Of a stretch of 11,271 bases of DNA, positions 4,727-11,271 are shown in pieces; positions within the stretch are counted from its first letter, which is position 1; every line of letters begins with the position of its first letter. The DNA lies in contig CAAGII010000173.1 in NCBI GenBank assembly GCA_900769875.1, positions 1 to 11,271 on the forward strand, in the 5' to 3' direction. The position numbers and the translations under genes are program-made. This DNA is from Clostridia bacterium. Lineage in GTDB: Bacteria; Bacillota; Clostridia; Christensenellales; Aristaeellaceae. Below the pieces are notes generated by a model, which searched no databases, was not told the DNA's origin, and saw nothing but the letters and a program-made list of their open reading frames with translations.

Positions 4727-6057
4727 TGTACGCCCTGCCGATGGATCTGTCCCACACGCCGGGGTTCAATTACGCGCTGGCGTACTGGCTCAGCTGCATG
4801 CTCTACATCCTGGTCAACCCGCCGCGCGCGTGCAGCCGCCTGAAGCGGATATGCGCGCAGCTCGCCGCGCTGGCGGTGCTTGTGGGCTTTATGACGGCGA
4901 CGGACGGCATTGACGTGCGGTTTTTCATCCCCTGCATGCTGCTGGATGTGGCCGTGATGCTGCTGCTCATCCGCGTATCATGCGCCGTATCGTGGATGAA
5001 GGCCGCCTATTTCTGCGCCCGTGCCTTCATGCTGGGCGAGTTTGCCGCCTCGGTGGAGTGGCAGGTCTACTACTTTCTGTGCGCCAACGGCTGGATGCGC
5101 TACACCCTTGCGCAGAGCATCGTTTTTCTGATACTGATGTATACAGCGGTGTTTCTTGTCATGTACCTGCTGGAGCGCCGCTACCGCGAGGGCAATGCCG
5201 CGCTGCAGATCACGCGCGGCGAGCTTTTGACCGTGCTGGTGCTGACGCTCTCGGTGTACACGGTGAGCAACCTGAGCTATGTGTACAACAACACGCCCTT
5301 TTCCAGCCGCTTCACCTCGGAAATCTTCATCATCCGCTCGCTGGTGGATCTGGGCGGCGTGGGCATCCTGTTTGCGATGCATGTGCAGCAGCAGAGCTTC
5401 ATCATTCGCACGGAGGTGGATTATCTGCAGAAGCTGCTGGCCATGCAGTATGAGAACTACAAAATCAGCGAGGAGAGCGTCCGCCTCATCAATCAGAAGT
5501 ATCACGACCTCAAGCATCAGATCGCGCTGCTGCGAAGCGAAATCCCGGCGTCTGACAAGCTGTCCTATCTGGATCAGATGGAGCAGGAGATTCGCCACTA
5601 CGAGGCGCAGAACAAAACCGGCAACCGCGTGCTGGATACGGTGCTGACCGCCAAATCGCTGCAATGCCAGCGCGAGGGCATCGCGCTGACCTGCACCGCC
5701 GACGGCTGCGCGCTCGCCTTCATGCAGCCGATGGACATCAGCGCGCTGTTCGGCAACGCGCTGGACAACGCCATGGAGAGCGTGCGCAAGGTGGACGATC
5801 AGGAAAAGCGGCTCATCCACCTCACGGTCAACCGCCAGAAGGGCTTTGTGCGCATCCACATGGAAAACTACTTCGAGGGCGAAATCCGCTTCGTCAACGG
5901 CATGCCGCGCACCAGCAAGAAGGACAGCAGCCTGCACGGCTTCGGTCTTAAGAGCATCCGCAGCATTGTGGACAAGTACGGCGGCTCCATGACCATTCAC
6001 GCGGAGCATCACTGGTTTGAGCTGCGCATTCTCTTTCCGGCGGGCAAGGAGGGCTGA
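4726..6057 (+). CDS. GHKL-domain sensor histidine kinase (AgrC/NatK-like)
   Basis: A 443-residue membrane sensor kinase and partner of the preceding LytTR regulator. About six hydrophobic segments lie in residues 15-220 (around 15-31, 43-57, 66-84, 92-110, 129-149, 166-181, 207-219). A coiled segment (225-258) leads to the H box KYHDLKHQ with phosphoacceptor H260. The ATPase domain has an N box FGNALDNAMES (N344, N348) and a G box HGFGLKSI (404-411). This layout matches kinases whose membrane part detects peptides or small molecules. Start at 4726 overlaps the regulator stop by one base; a longer frame from 4516 is only a shadow of the regulator gene. A terminator follows 24 nt after the stop. 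The ligand cannot be told from the sequence. Confidence 0.92.
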   Translation: MYALPMDLSHTPGFNYALAYWLSCMLYILVNPPRACSRLKRICAQLAALAVLVGFMTATDGIDVRFFIPCMLLDVAVMLLLIRVSCAVSWMKAAYFCARAFMLGEFAASVEWQVYYFLCANGWMRYTLAQSIVFLILMYTAVFLVMYLLERRYREGNAALQITRGELLTVLVLTLSVYTVSNLSYVYNNTPFSSRFTSEIFIIRSLVDLGGVGILFAMHVQQQSFIIRTEVDYLQKLLAMQYENYKISEESVRLINQKYHDLKHQIALLRSEIPASDKLSYLDQMEQEIRHYEAQNKTGNRVLDTVLTAKSLQCQREGIALTCTADGCALAFMQPMDISALFGNALDNAMESVRKVDDQEKRLIHLTVNRQKGFVRIHMENYFEGEIRFVNGMPRTSKKDSSLHGFGLKSIRSIVDKYGGSMTIHAEHHWFELRILFPAGKEG

Positions 6058-6080
6058 AAAACAATCGGCGCACTGCAATC

Positions 6081-6137
6081 GCAGCGTCTGCGGGAACGTG
6101 CCTGCCATGGCCGCGTCCCGCGGACGCTGCCTGTTTT
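6081..6137 (+). terminator. Terminator of the two-component operon
   Basis: GCAGCGTCTGCGGGA (6081-6095) pairs with TCCCGCGGACGCTGC (6116-6130), 15 bp with one G-U pair and a 20-nt loop. CTGTTTT follows, so the U-tract is short but the stem is strong. Confidence 0.65.
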
Positions 6138-6205
6138 GGCGGATCGCCGCGCCGGACATCAGGCGGCCGAATTTGTCCCGACCGATCGCTTTTTTGATCG
6201 CAATA

Positions 6206-6214
6206 TGGTATACT
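6206..6214 (+). promoter_or_regulatory. Extended -10 promoter for the PLP enzyme / dipeptidase operon
   Basis: TGGTATACT (6206-6214) is an extended -10. No good -35 lies 16-18 bp upstream, only T-rich sequence between two GATCGC repeats (6184-6200). Transcription from about 6221 would give a leader of about 95 nt before the ATG at 6315. Confidence 0.5.
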
Positions 6215-6235
6215 TAGCCAGAACGCGGCCCTCAT

Positions 6236-6273
6236 TGCCGGGCAGCACCGGTCATCCCGAGGACAGCCCGGCA
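6236..6273 (+). promoter_or_regulatory. Leader hairpin upstream of the PLP enzyme
   Basis: TGCCGGGC (6236-6243) and GCCCGGCA (6266-6273) form a perfect 8-bp inverted repeat with a 22-nt loop. It lies wholly inside the predicted 5' leader. It has no T-run and could be an RNA element or a protein operator. It matches no riboswitch class I know. Confidence 0.4.
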
Positions 6274-6314
6274 AGGATACGGTATGCGTCTTGACGGAAA
6301 GGAAGATCACACTG

Positions 6315-7262
6315 ATGAAAACCCCTGACAAGCTCTCCCTCGGTCTGTTTCCGACGCCTGTCACGCGCCTTGACAATCTCAGCCGCATACTGGGCACGAA
6401 TATCTGGATCAAGCGCGACGACCTGTGCGGCGTGGCTCTTGGCGGCAACAAGGTGCGCAAGCTGGAATACCTGCTTGCGGACGCGAAAGCGAAGGGCTAC
6501 GATCTTGTGATGACCACCGGACAGGCGCAGAGCAACCACGCCATGCTGACCGCCGCCTGCGCCCTGCGCCTTGGAATGGACTGCGTGCTGGTGCTGAAAA
6601 AGCGCGGAATCACATCGTGCCGCGGCAACCAGATTCTCAACCGGCTGATGAACGTGGAGGTCGTCTATGTGGACACCGACAGCTATGACGACATCTACGC
6701 CGAGATGGACCGCATCGCCGCCTCGCGTGGCAGGCGCGTTTACAAAATCCCCTGCGGCGGCTCCAACGCGCTGGGCTCGCTGGGGTATGTGGACTGCGTG
6801 CGCGAAATCGCGGCGTTCCCTCAGCGCTTTGACGCGATCTACTGCGCCTGCGGCTCCGGCGGCACGGCGGCGGGCACGGCGCTGGGCGCTTCCATCTATC
6901 TGCCGGACACCAAGGTCGTCTGCTCCATGGTGGACAGCGATCCCTTTGATGAAATCGTGCCCGCGCTGATGCGTCAGTCCGCCGCGCTGCTGGAAACGGA
7001 CGCGGAGCTGCACGCCCCCGAGCTGCTTGACATGTGCGGCCCGGGCTATTCCATCCCGTCCGAGGAGGGCAACGAGGCCATCCGGCTGATGCTGCGCCAC
7101 GAGGGCATCGTGCTGGATACCTGCTACACCGGCAAGGCCTTCGCCGGTCTTTTGCGGCAGGTTCGTCAGGGACGCTTCGCACCGGACGATCATGTGCTGT
7201 TCATCCACACCGGCGGCGCAGGCGGACTGTTTGCGCAGGACTGGGAAAATCTGACGCTGTAA
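6315..7262 (+). CDS. D-cysteine desulfhydrase / L-cysteate sulfo-lyase family PLP enzyme (ACC deaminase-like)
   Basis: A 315-residue fold-type II PLP enzyme. Family landmarks: LFPTPVTRL near the N-terminus, IKRDDL (32-37), GGNKVRKLEYL with Schiff-base lysine K46, QSNH (72-75) next to the catalytic serine, the phosphate-binding loop CGSGGTAAG (179-187), and HTGGAGG (298-304). D-cysteine desulfhydrase makes pyruvate, ammonia and sulfide from D-cysteine. Cysteate sulfo-lyase of the same family makes pyruvate, ammonia and sulfite. ACC deaminase is also related. Start set at 6315 by GGAAAGGAAG nine nt upstream; a TTG at 6291 would precede that site. The C69 dipeptidase follows after 22 nt, so they form an operon. 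The nearby YeiH-type exporter with LysR favours a sulfur substrate. Which one is not settled by sequence. Confidence 0.88.
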   Translation: MKTPDKLSLGLFPTPVTRLDNLSRILGTNIWIKRDDLCGVALGGNKVRKLEYLLADAKAKGYDLVMTTGQAQSNHAMLTAACALRLGMDCVLVLKKRGITSCRGNQILNRLMNVEVVYVDTDSYDDIYAEMDRIAASRGRRVYKIPCGGSNALGSLGYVDCVREIAAFPQRFDAIYCACGSGGTAAGTALGASIYLPDTKVVCSMVDSDPFDEIVPALMRQSAALLETDAELHAPELLDMCGPGYSIPSEEGNEAIRLMLRHEGIVLDTCYTGKAFAGLLRQVRQGRFAPDDHVLFIHTGGAGGLFAQDWENLTL

Positions 7263-7284
7263 TCATCAAAAAGGAGATGCTGAT

Positions 7285-8742
7285 ATGCCCTGCACAACCA
7301 TTCTTGCCGGCAGACTTGCCACCAATGACGGCTCCACCCTGATTGCGCGCAACGACGACGGCGGCTTTGAGGCCAAGCGGCTGATCGTGGTTCAGCCCGC
7401 GCAGCAGAAGAAAACCTACAAAACCGTGATCTCCCACCTCAAGGTGGAGCTGCCCGACGAGCCGCTTCGCTATACCGCCGCGCCCAACGTGACCAAAACA
7501 AACGGCGTGTGGCCTGCCTGCGGCATCAACGCCGCCAATGTGGCGATGACGGCCACCGAGACCGTCACCTCCAATCCCCGGGTGCTGGGCGCTGATCCCT
7601 ATGTGGTATACCGGCCCGGAAAGGGCGGCAAAAAGGAGGTGCCCGGCGGCCTTGGCGAGGAGGATCTGGTGACGGTGGTGCTGCCCTACATCCGCACCGC
7701 CCGCGAGGGTGTGCTCCGCATGGGCGGGCTGCTGGAGAAGTACGGCACCTACGAGCCCAACGGCATGGCCTTCGCCGATGAGAACGAGGTGTGGTGGCTG
7801 GAAACCATCGGCGGTCACCACTGGATCGCAAGGCGCGTGCCGGACGACCGCGTGGTCATCATGCCCAACCAGTTCGGTCTGGACACCTTCGACTTTGACG
7901 ACGCGCTGGGCGAGGGCAGGGAGAACCTCTGCTCCGCGGATCTGCGCGACTTTGTGGAAAAGCATCATCTCTACACGGGACGCGGGGAGGACTTCAACCC
8001 CAGACTGGCCTTTGGCTCCCGAAGCGACGCGGACCACATCTATAACACGCCCAGAGCGTGGTTCATGGGACGGTATCTGCTGGAGCGCACCTTCCGCTGG
8101 GACGGCCCCGACGCGGATTACACGCCCGAAAGCAATGATATCCCCTGGTCCTTCGTGCCGGAGAGAAAAGTCACCGTGGAGGACGTGCGCTACCTGCTGG
8201 GCTCGTACTATCAGGGCACGCCCTACAATCCCTATGACAAGTCAGCCGCGTTCCACGGCAAATACCGCACCATCGGCGTGCCCAACAGCGACGTGTGCGG
8301 CATCATGCAGATCCGCGGCGATATGCCCGAGCCGCTCAAGGGCGTGCAGTGGTTTTCCATGGGCGGCAGCGGCTTCACGGCGTGCTTCCCGCTGTATGCC
8401 GCGGTGAACAGCATGCCCGCCTATTTCAGCGCCACCAGGGACACCGTCTCGACGGACGCCATGTACTGGCACAGCCGCCTGATCGCCGCCCTCATCGACG
8501 CGCACTATTCCGACACGATTGTGCTGGACGAGCGCTACCAGAACGCCGTGTGGAACAAGGGGCGAAAGCTCCTGTGTGAGTACGACGAAAAGGTCACGGC
8601 CTCGGGCGATGCATCGCTGCTTGACGAGGCCAACCGCAAAATCGCGGAAATGGTGAAGGAGGAATCCGACAAAGCGCTCTCGCAGGTGCTGCGCAGCGCC
8701 TCGGAAAAGATGAAGATCCGCTATCACCGGGGTGACAACTGA
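7285..8742 (+). CDS. C69 family dipeptidase (Ntn hydrolase)
   Basis: A 485-residue protein of peptidase family C69 (PepD/dipeptidase A type), which cleaves a broad range of dipeptides. It starts MPCTTILAG: Cys3 would become the N-terminal nucleophile after processing of the first two residues, as in this Ntn-hydrolase family. Further family sequence: DGSTLIARNDD (15-25), GINAANVAMTATET (80-93), and ADENEVWWLETIGGHHWIARRVP (164-186). Length is normal for the family. No secretion signal is seen, so it should be cytoplasmic. AAGGAG lies about 8 nt upstream of the ATG, and the gene follows the PLP enzyme by 22 nt. A link such as release of cysteine-containing or D-amino-acid dipeptides for the upstream enzyme is plausible but inferred. 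A perfect terminator follows. Confidence 0.92.
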   Translation: MPCTTILAGRLATNDGSTLIARNDDGGFEAKRLIVVQPAQQKKTYKTVISHLKVELPDEPLRYTAAPNVTKTNGVWPACGINAANVAMTATETVTSNPRVLGADPYVVYRPGKGGKKEVPGGLGEEDLVTVVLPYIRTAREGVLRMGGLLEKYGTYEPNGMAFADENEVWWLETIGGHHWIARRVPDDRVVIMPNQFGLDTFDFDDALGEGRENLCSADLRDFVEKHHLYTGRGEDFNPRLAFGSRSDADHIYNTPRAWFMGRYLLERTFRWDGPDADYTPESNDIPWSFVPERKVTVEDVRYLLGSYYQGTPYNPYDKSAAFHGKYRTIGVPNSDVCGIMQIRGDMPEPLKGVQWFSMGGSGFTACFPLYAAVNSMPAYFSATRDTVSTDAMYWHSRLIAALIDAHYSDTIVLDERYQNAVWNKGRKLLCEYDEKVTASGDASLLDEANRKIAEMVKEESDKALSQVLRSASEKMKIRYHRGDN

Positions 8743-8751
8743 CATCTGCCT

Positions 8752-8788
8752 GCCGGGCTCCAGCTTCCATCCGAAGCTGGAGCCCGGC
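8752..8788. terminator. Bidirectional hairpin terminator between converging genes
   Basis: A perfect 15-bp stem (8752-8766 with 8774-8788) and a 7-nt loop. The U-tract is poor in both directions (GGCATTT on plus). It lies between the dipeptidase stop and the end of the converging LysR gene, so it may serve both. Confidence 0.75.
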
Positions 8789-8880
8789 GGCATTTGAGGC
8801 GCTTGCGGCTTCCGCATCGAGCGGAACGGGTCATGACCGGGGTTGAGCCTGCCCGGGTGGGCGTCCGACAGCCAGTTCTC

Positions 8881-9744
8881 CTACCTCGCCCGGCCGCTCC
8901 CGAACAAAAACCGCCGCGCGGTGACCTCCGCGTCCGTGTTCTTGAGAAAAACCGCGTTGAACGCATGCGTGCCCGTGAGCGGCGGACAGGAGAAGCGCCC
9001 AAGCTCCGCGTCGCCGCGCACGACGGATTCGTAGAGGAAGCTGATCCCGCAGCCCTCGCGCACGAGCGTCCTGATGATATCCGACGAGCTGATGAGCACC
9101 TGATTGGCAAAGGCGGCGAGGGTATAGCCCTCGCTGACCAGTCCGCGCTCAAGGATGTCCCTTGTGCCCGAGCCCTGCTCGCGCAGGATCAGCCGCTCAC
9201 CAAACAGCTCCTCCAGGGGCACCTCCCTGCCCGCAAAGCGATGCGCTGCCGGGCAGATGCCGATGTACGCCTCCTGCCGGAAGGGCAGCCAGCTGTAGTG
9301 CTGCTTGTCAAAAATGCCCTCCAGAATCACAAAATCCATTTCGCCCCGGTTGAGCAGTGTCAGCAGATGCGCCGTGTTGTCCACCAGAAACTCCAGCCGG
9401 TTCTCCGGCGCGGCCAGAAAGCGGCGGATCTGCGGAAGCAGCACATACTTGCCCACGGACTTGGTCGCGCCCACGCGCAGGCGTGTCCTCGGCTTTTCGT
9501 GCAGCCGGGACAGCAGCTCCTCCTCATTGTAGCGCAGGGATTCGGCGTACTGCTCCAGCAGCTCGCCCTGCCAGGTCTTTTGCAGCCGCCTGCCGCTGTA
9601 GGTGAACAGCGTCGCGCCGTACTGGCTCTCCAGCGCCTGAATGTGCTTGCTCACCGCCGGTTGGCTCAGATTCAGCTGCTCCGCCGCGCGTCCGTAATGC
9701 ATGGTGCGGCACAGCGCGAGAAAGGTTTCCAGCTTTTGCTCCAT
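8881..9744 (-). CDS. LysR-family transcriptional regulator (YeiE/CysB-like context)
   Basis: A 287-residue LysR-type regulator. The winged helix-turn-helix is at 1-60 (FLALCRTMHYGRAAEQLNLS, then QPAVSKHIQALE). A linker helix and the two-lobed effector domain (about 88-287) follow. Start chosen at ATG 9744 with GGGGGA upstream, which gives the standard LysR N-terminus; TTG 9783 and ATG 9774 are in frame but would add an odd extension. It is divergent from a YeiH-family exporter, with overlapping promoters, as for yeiE-yeiH in enterobacteria, where the regulator responds to sulfite. LysR proteins usually control the divergent gene and themselves. The effector here is inferred, not shown. It could also act on the PLP enzyme operon. 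Confidence 0.92.
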   Translation of the reverse strand: MEQKLETFLALCRTMHYGRAAEQLNLSQPAVSKHIQALESQYGATLFTYSGRRLQKTWQGELLEQYAESLRYNEEELLSRLHEKPRTRLRVGATKSVGKYVLLPQIRRFLAAPENRLEFLVDNTAHLLTLLNRGEMDFVILEGIFDKQHYSWLPFRQEAYIGICPAAHRFAGREVPLEELFGERLILREQGSGTRDILERGLVSEGYTLAAFANQVLISSSDIIRTLVREGCGISFLYESVVRGDAELGRFSCPPLTGTHAFNAVFLKNTDAEVTARRFLFGSGRAR

Positions 9745-9812
9745 GGCTCCGTCCCCCTTGTGCACGTCGGTCATCCATAACAAATCGGAATCTGTGCATA
9801 ATCATCTATTCC

Positions 9813-9844
9813 TTTATTTTATCACCAGACAATGATACAATCAA
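9813..9844. promoter_or_regulatory. Overlapping divergent promoters of the LysR and YeiH-type genes
   Basis: Minus strand: TTGATT (9844-9839) and TAAAAT (9821-9816) with a 17-bp spacer, towards the LysR gene. Plus strand: TTTATT (9813-9818) and TACAAT (9836-9841) with a 17-bp spacer and TGA before the -10, towards the exporter. The two overlap almost fully, so only one polymerase could sit at a time. The AT-rich 9790-9815 next to it would suit a LysR site, but I cannot define one. Confidence 0.6.
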
Positions 9845-9876
9845 GCTGCAAAACGAAAGCGGAGGGGTTGCAAGCT

Positions 9877-10920
9877 ATGGTCAGGAAAATCACCGCGCTG
9901 CTTCCGGGCGTAGCGCTGGCAGTGTGCATCGCTGCCGTCGCAAGGCTGCTGGAGCAGCTGGAAAACGCGGCGGGGCTGCACATCATCGGCGCGTCGGTCA
10001 TCGCGCTGTTCATCGGCATGATCGTCAACGCGCTGCGCAAGCCGGACGAAATGACTGCGCCGGGCATCCGGTTCACCTCAAAAAAGCTGCTCAAGTTCGC
10101 CATCATCCTGCTGGGCGCAAGCCTGAATATCAGCACGGTGCTGACCGTGGGCAGGTTCTCGCTGGTTGTGATGGTCTTTACCCTCGCCACCTGCTTCGGC
10201 CTTGGCGCGATCATCGGTCACGCGCTGGGTCTGAACTGGAAAACCAGCAGCCTCATCAACGCCGGTACGGGCATCTGCGGCGGCTCGGCCATCGCGGCCA
10301 TCGCGCCGGTGATCGAGGCGGACGATACGGATATCGCCTACGGCATGTCCGCCACCTTCCTGTTTGACACCATCATGATCGTGATCTTCCCGCTGCTGGG
10401 GCGCTGGATGGGCCTGTCCGACGCGGCCTTCGGATTGTGGGCCGGCACCGCGGTCAACGATACCTCCAGCGTCGTTGCCACCGGCTACGCCTTCAGCGAG
10501 GTCGCGGGCGACTTTGCCACCATGGTCAAGCTCACCCGCACGCTGTCCATCATCCCCGCCGTGCTGGTCTTTGCCGCGGTCAACATGCACATCAAAAATC
10601 GCCAGCACGCGCAGCAGGGCAGCAAGGTCAAGGTGAGCATCAAGTCCATCTTCCCGTACTTCATTCTGGGCTTCCTGGCCATGTCCGCGCTGACCAGCAT
10701 CGGGCTGCTGCCCGCCGCGCTGGTATCGGTGATGAAGTCCGTCAGCAAGTTCCTGATGGTGGCCGCGCTCGCCGCCATCGGCCTGAACACCAATTTCAAG
10801 TCGCTGTGCCGCTCCGGCGCGCGCCCCATGCTGCATGGCTTCATCGTGTCGCTGCTGGTGGTGCTGGTCGCCATCGGCGTGGAATACGCCATCGGCATCG
10901 CGCCCCACGGTACGCTGTAA
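9877..10920 (+). CDS. YeiH-family putative sulfate/sulfite exporter (PF03601)
   Basis: A 347-residue integral membrane protein of the YeiH/PSE family, with about nine to ten hydrophobic segments. Family sequence: LKFAIILLGASLN (72-84), INAGTGICGGSAIAA (127-141), WAGTAVNDTSSVVATGYA (188-205) and ALAAIGLNTNF (297-307). A charged loop with KNRQHAQQGSKVKV (240-253) lies between the two halves. Proteins of this family are annotated as putative sulfate exporters, and some lie with sulfonate or cysteate degradation genes, where they are thought to export sulfite or sulfate; direct transport data are sparse. Start at 9877 fits GGAGGGG nine nt upstream; ATG 9832 lies inside the predicted promoter. Divergent from a LysR gene. 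A strong terminator follows. Confidence 0.9.
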   Translation: MVRKITALLPGVALAVCIAAVARLLEQLENAAGLHIIGASVIALFIGMIVNALRKPDEMTAPGIRFTSKKLLKFAIILLGASLNISTVLTVGRFSLVVMVFTLATCFGLGAIIGHALGLNWKTSSLINAGTGICGGSAIAAIAPVIEADDTDIAYGMSATFLFDTIMIVIFPLLGRWMGLSDAAFGLWAGTAVNDTSSVVATGYAFSEVAGDFATMVKLTRTLSIIPAVLVFAAVNMHIKNRQHAQQGSKVKVSIKSIFPYFILGFLAMSALTSIGLLPAALVSVMKSVSKFLMVAALAAIGLNTNFKSLCRSGARPMLHGFIVSLLVVLVAIGVEYAIGIAPHGTL

Positions 10921-10950
10921 GGGCGATTCCGGCGCTTCCCGGGCGTCTGT

Positions 10951-10981
10951 GGCGCTGCTACATACGGCAGCGCCCTTTTTT
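10951..10981 (+). terminator. Rho-independent terminator of the exporter gene
   Basis: GGCGCTGC (10951-10958) pairs with GCAGCGCC (10967-10974), with an 8-nt loop and a run of six T after one C. It ends 61 nt after the stop codon. Confidence 0.85.
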
Positions 10982-11038
10982 CGCGCAGCTTTGCTGCCAT
11001 CTGGCAGAATATCCTGTCTGTACTTCCCACGCAATGTG

Positions 11039-11047
11039 TGGTATAAT
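11039..11047 (+). promoter_or_regulatory. Extended -10 promoter of the potassium transporter gene
   Basis: TGGTATAAT (11039-11047) is a perfect extended -10. The -35 region (TGTACT at 11019-11024) is weak. GAGGTGA (11072-11078) precedes the TTG start, so the leader is short, about 30 nt, with no room for a c-di-AMP riboswitch. Confidence 0.65.
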
Positions 11048-11084
11048 CACATATTGCCATCCTGAAATACCGAGGTGATTCTGC

Positions 11085-11271
11085 TTGCCGATTTCCATCA
11101 GGCGTCCCTCCGGTCGCTACACGCTGCAGCGGAGGCTTCTGCGCCCGGAGAGCGTCCTTGCGGGCGGCTTTCTGGCGCTGATTCTTCTGGGCTCGGCGCT
11201 GCTCTGCCTGCCGTCGGCTACCATCAGCGGGAAGGGGCTTTCCTTCTTCGACAGCCTGTTCACCGCCACCA
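11085..11271 (+). CDS. TrkH/KtrB family potassium uptake protein (5' end only)
   Basis: Frame from TTG 11085 is open to the window end (62 codons): LPISIRRPSGRYTLQRRLL, then a first membrane segment (about 26-43, AGGFLALILLGSALLCLPSA) and SFFDSLFTATS (the last residue is cut by the window end). Basic N-terminus, GF-L-LILLG, LPSA and the FFD-LFTAT pore-helix entry are the conserved N-terminus of KtrB/TrkH, the membrane subunit of K+ uptake that works with a KtrA/TrkA RCK subunit. GAGGTGA lies six nt upstream of the TTG; no ATG is available at a suitable distance. The rest of the gene, and probably a ktrA/trkA gene, lie beyond the window. Confidence 0.85.
   Translation, partial: MPISIRRPSGRYTLQRRLLRPESVLAGGFLALILLGSALLCLPSATISGKGLSFFDSLFTAT

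Noticed and set aside
4978..6159. 393-codon minus-strand ORF
   Set aside because: Shadow of the sensor kinase gene in GC-rich DNA; His/Ala/Arg-rich with no family features and it crosses the terminator.
6252..8037. Long minus-strand ORFs (318 and 278 codons) opposite the PLP enzyme and dipeptidase
   Set aside because: Low-complexity shadows of well-supported genes; they cross the gene boundary and the leader hairpin.
8794..9780. 328-codon plus-strand ORF opposite the LysR gene
   Set aside because: Antisense shadow; the minus-strand frame has an unmistakable LysR helix-turn-helix.
10078..11034. 318-codon minus-strand ORF opposite the exporter
   Set aside because: Asp/His/Gly/Gln-rich antisense translation that crosses the exporter terminator; the plus frame is a clear YeiH-family protein.

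Overview
The window joins two kinds of DNA. Positions 1 to about 3.4 kb are the integration end of a Tn916/Tn1549-type conjugative element, AT-richer than the rest. About 3.7 kb to the end is GC-rich chromosomal DNA with the gene content and codon use of a high-GC Clostridia-like member of the Bacillota, probably a gut anaerobe. No gene here fixes the species.

Element side: a leader with tandem hairpins and a rho-independent terminator precedes a small sigma-70-like regulator (345-770, the position of Tn916 Orf7). A 700-bp stretch follows that holds a chain of very small overlapping ORFs and a terminator. Then come a 68-residue excisionase (1468-1674) and a 461-residue tyrosine integrase (1695-3080). 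Copies of an ATTAGCA repeat lie just after the integrase gene (three) and just before the excisionase gene (one), and look like integrase arm sites.

Junction: the integrase faces the 3' end of a complete tRNA-Arg(CCT) gene on the minus strand, which has its own promoter and terminator. Two more copies of the 5' half of a tRNA-Arg(CCT) gene follow. They share an exact 37-bp repeat and enclose about 244 bp dense in hairpins. This looks like a repeatedly used integration site.

Chromosome side: a LytTR response regulator and a GHKL sensor kinase overlap by one base (4016-6057). A two-gene operon follows: a D-cysteine desulfhydrase/ACC-deaminase-family PLP enzyme and a C69 dipeptidase (6315-8742). 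A LysR regulator (minus strand) is divergent from a YeiH-family putative sulfate/sulfite exporter. The window ends in the first codons of a TrkH/KtrB potassium transporter subunit. The PLP enzyme, exporter and LysR gene together suggest handling of sulfur released from cysteine, D-cysteine or cysteate, which is an inference from family and neighbourhood.
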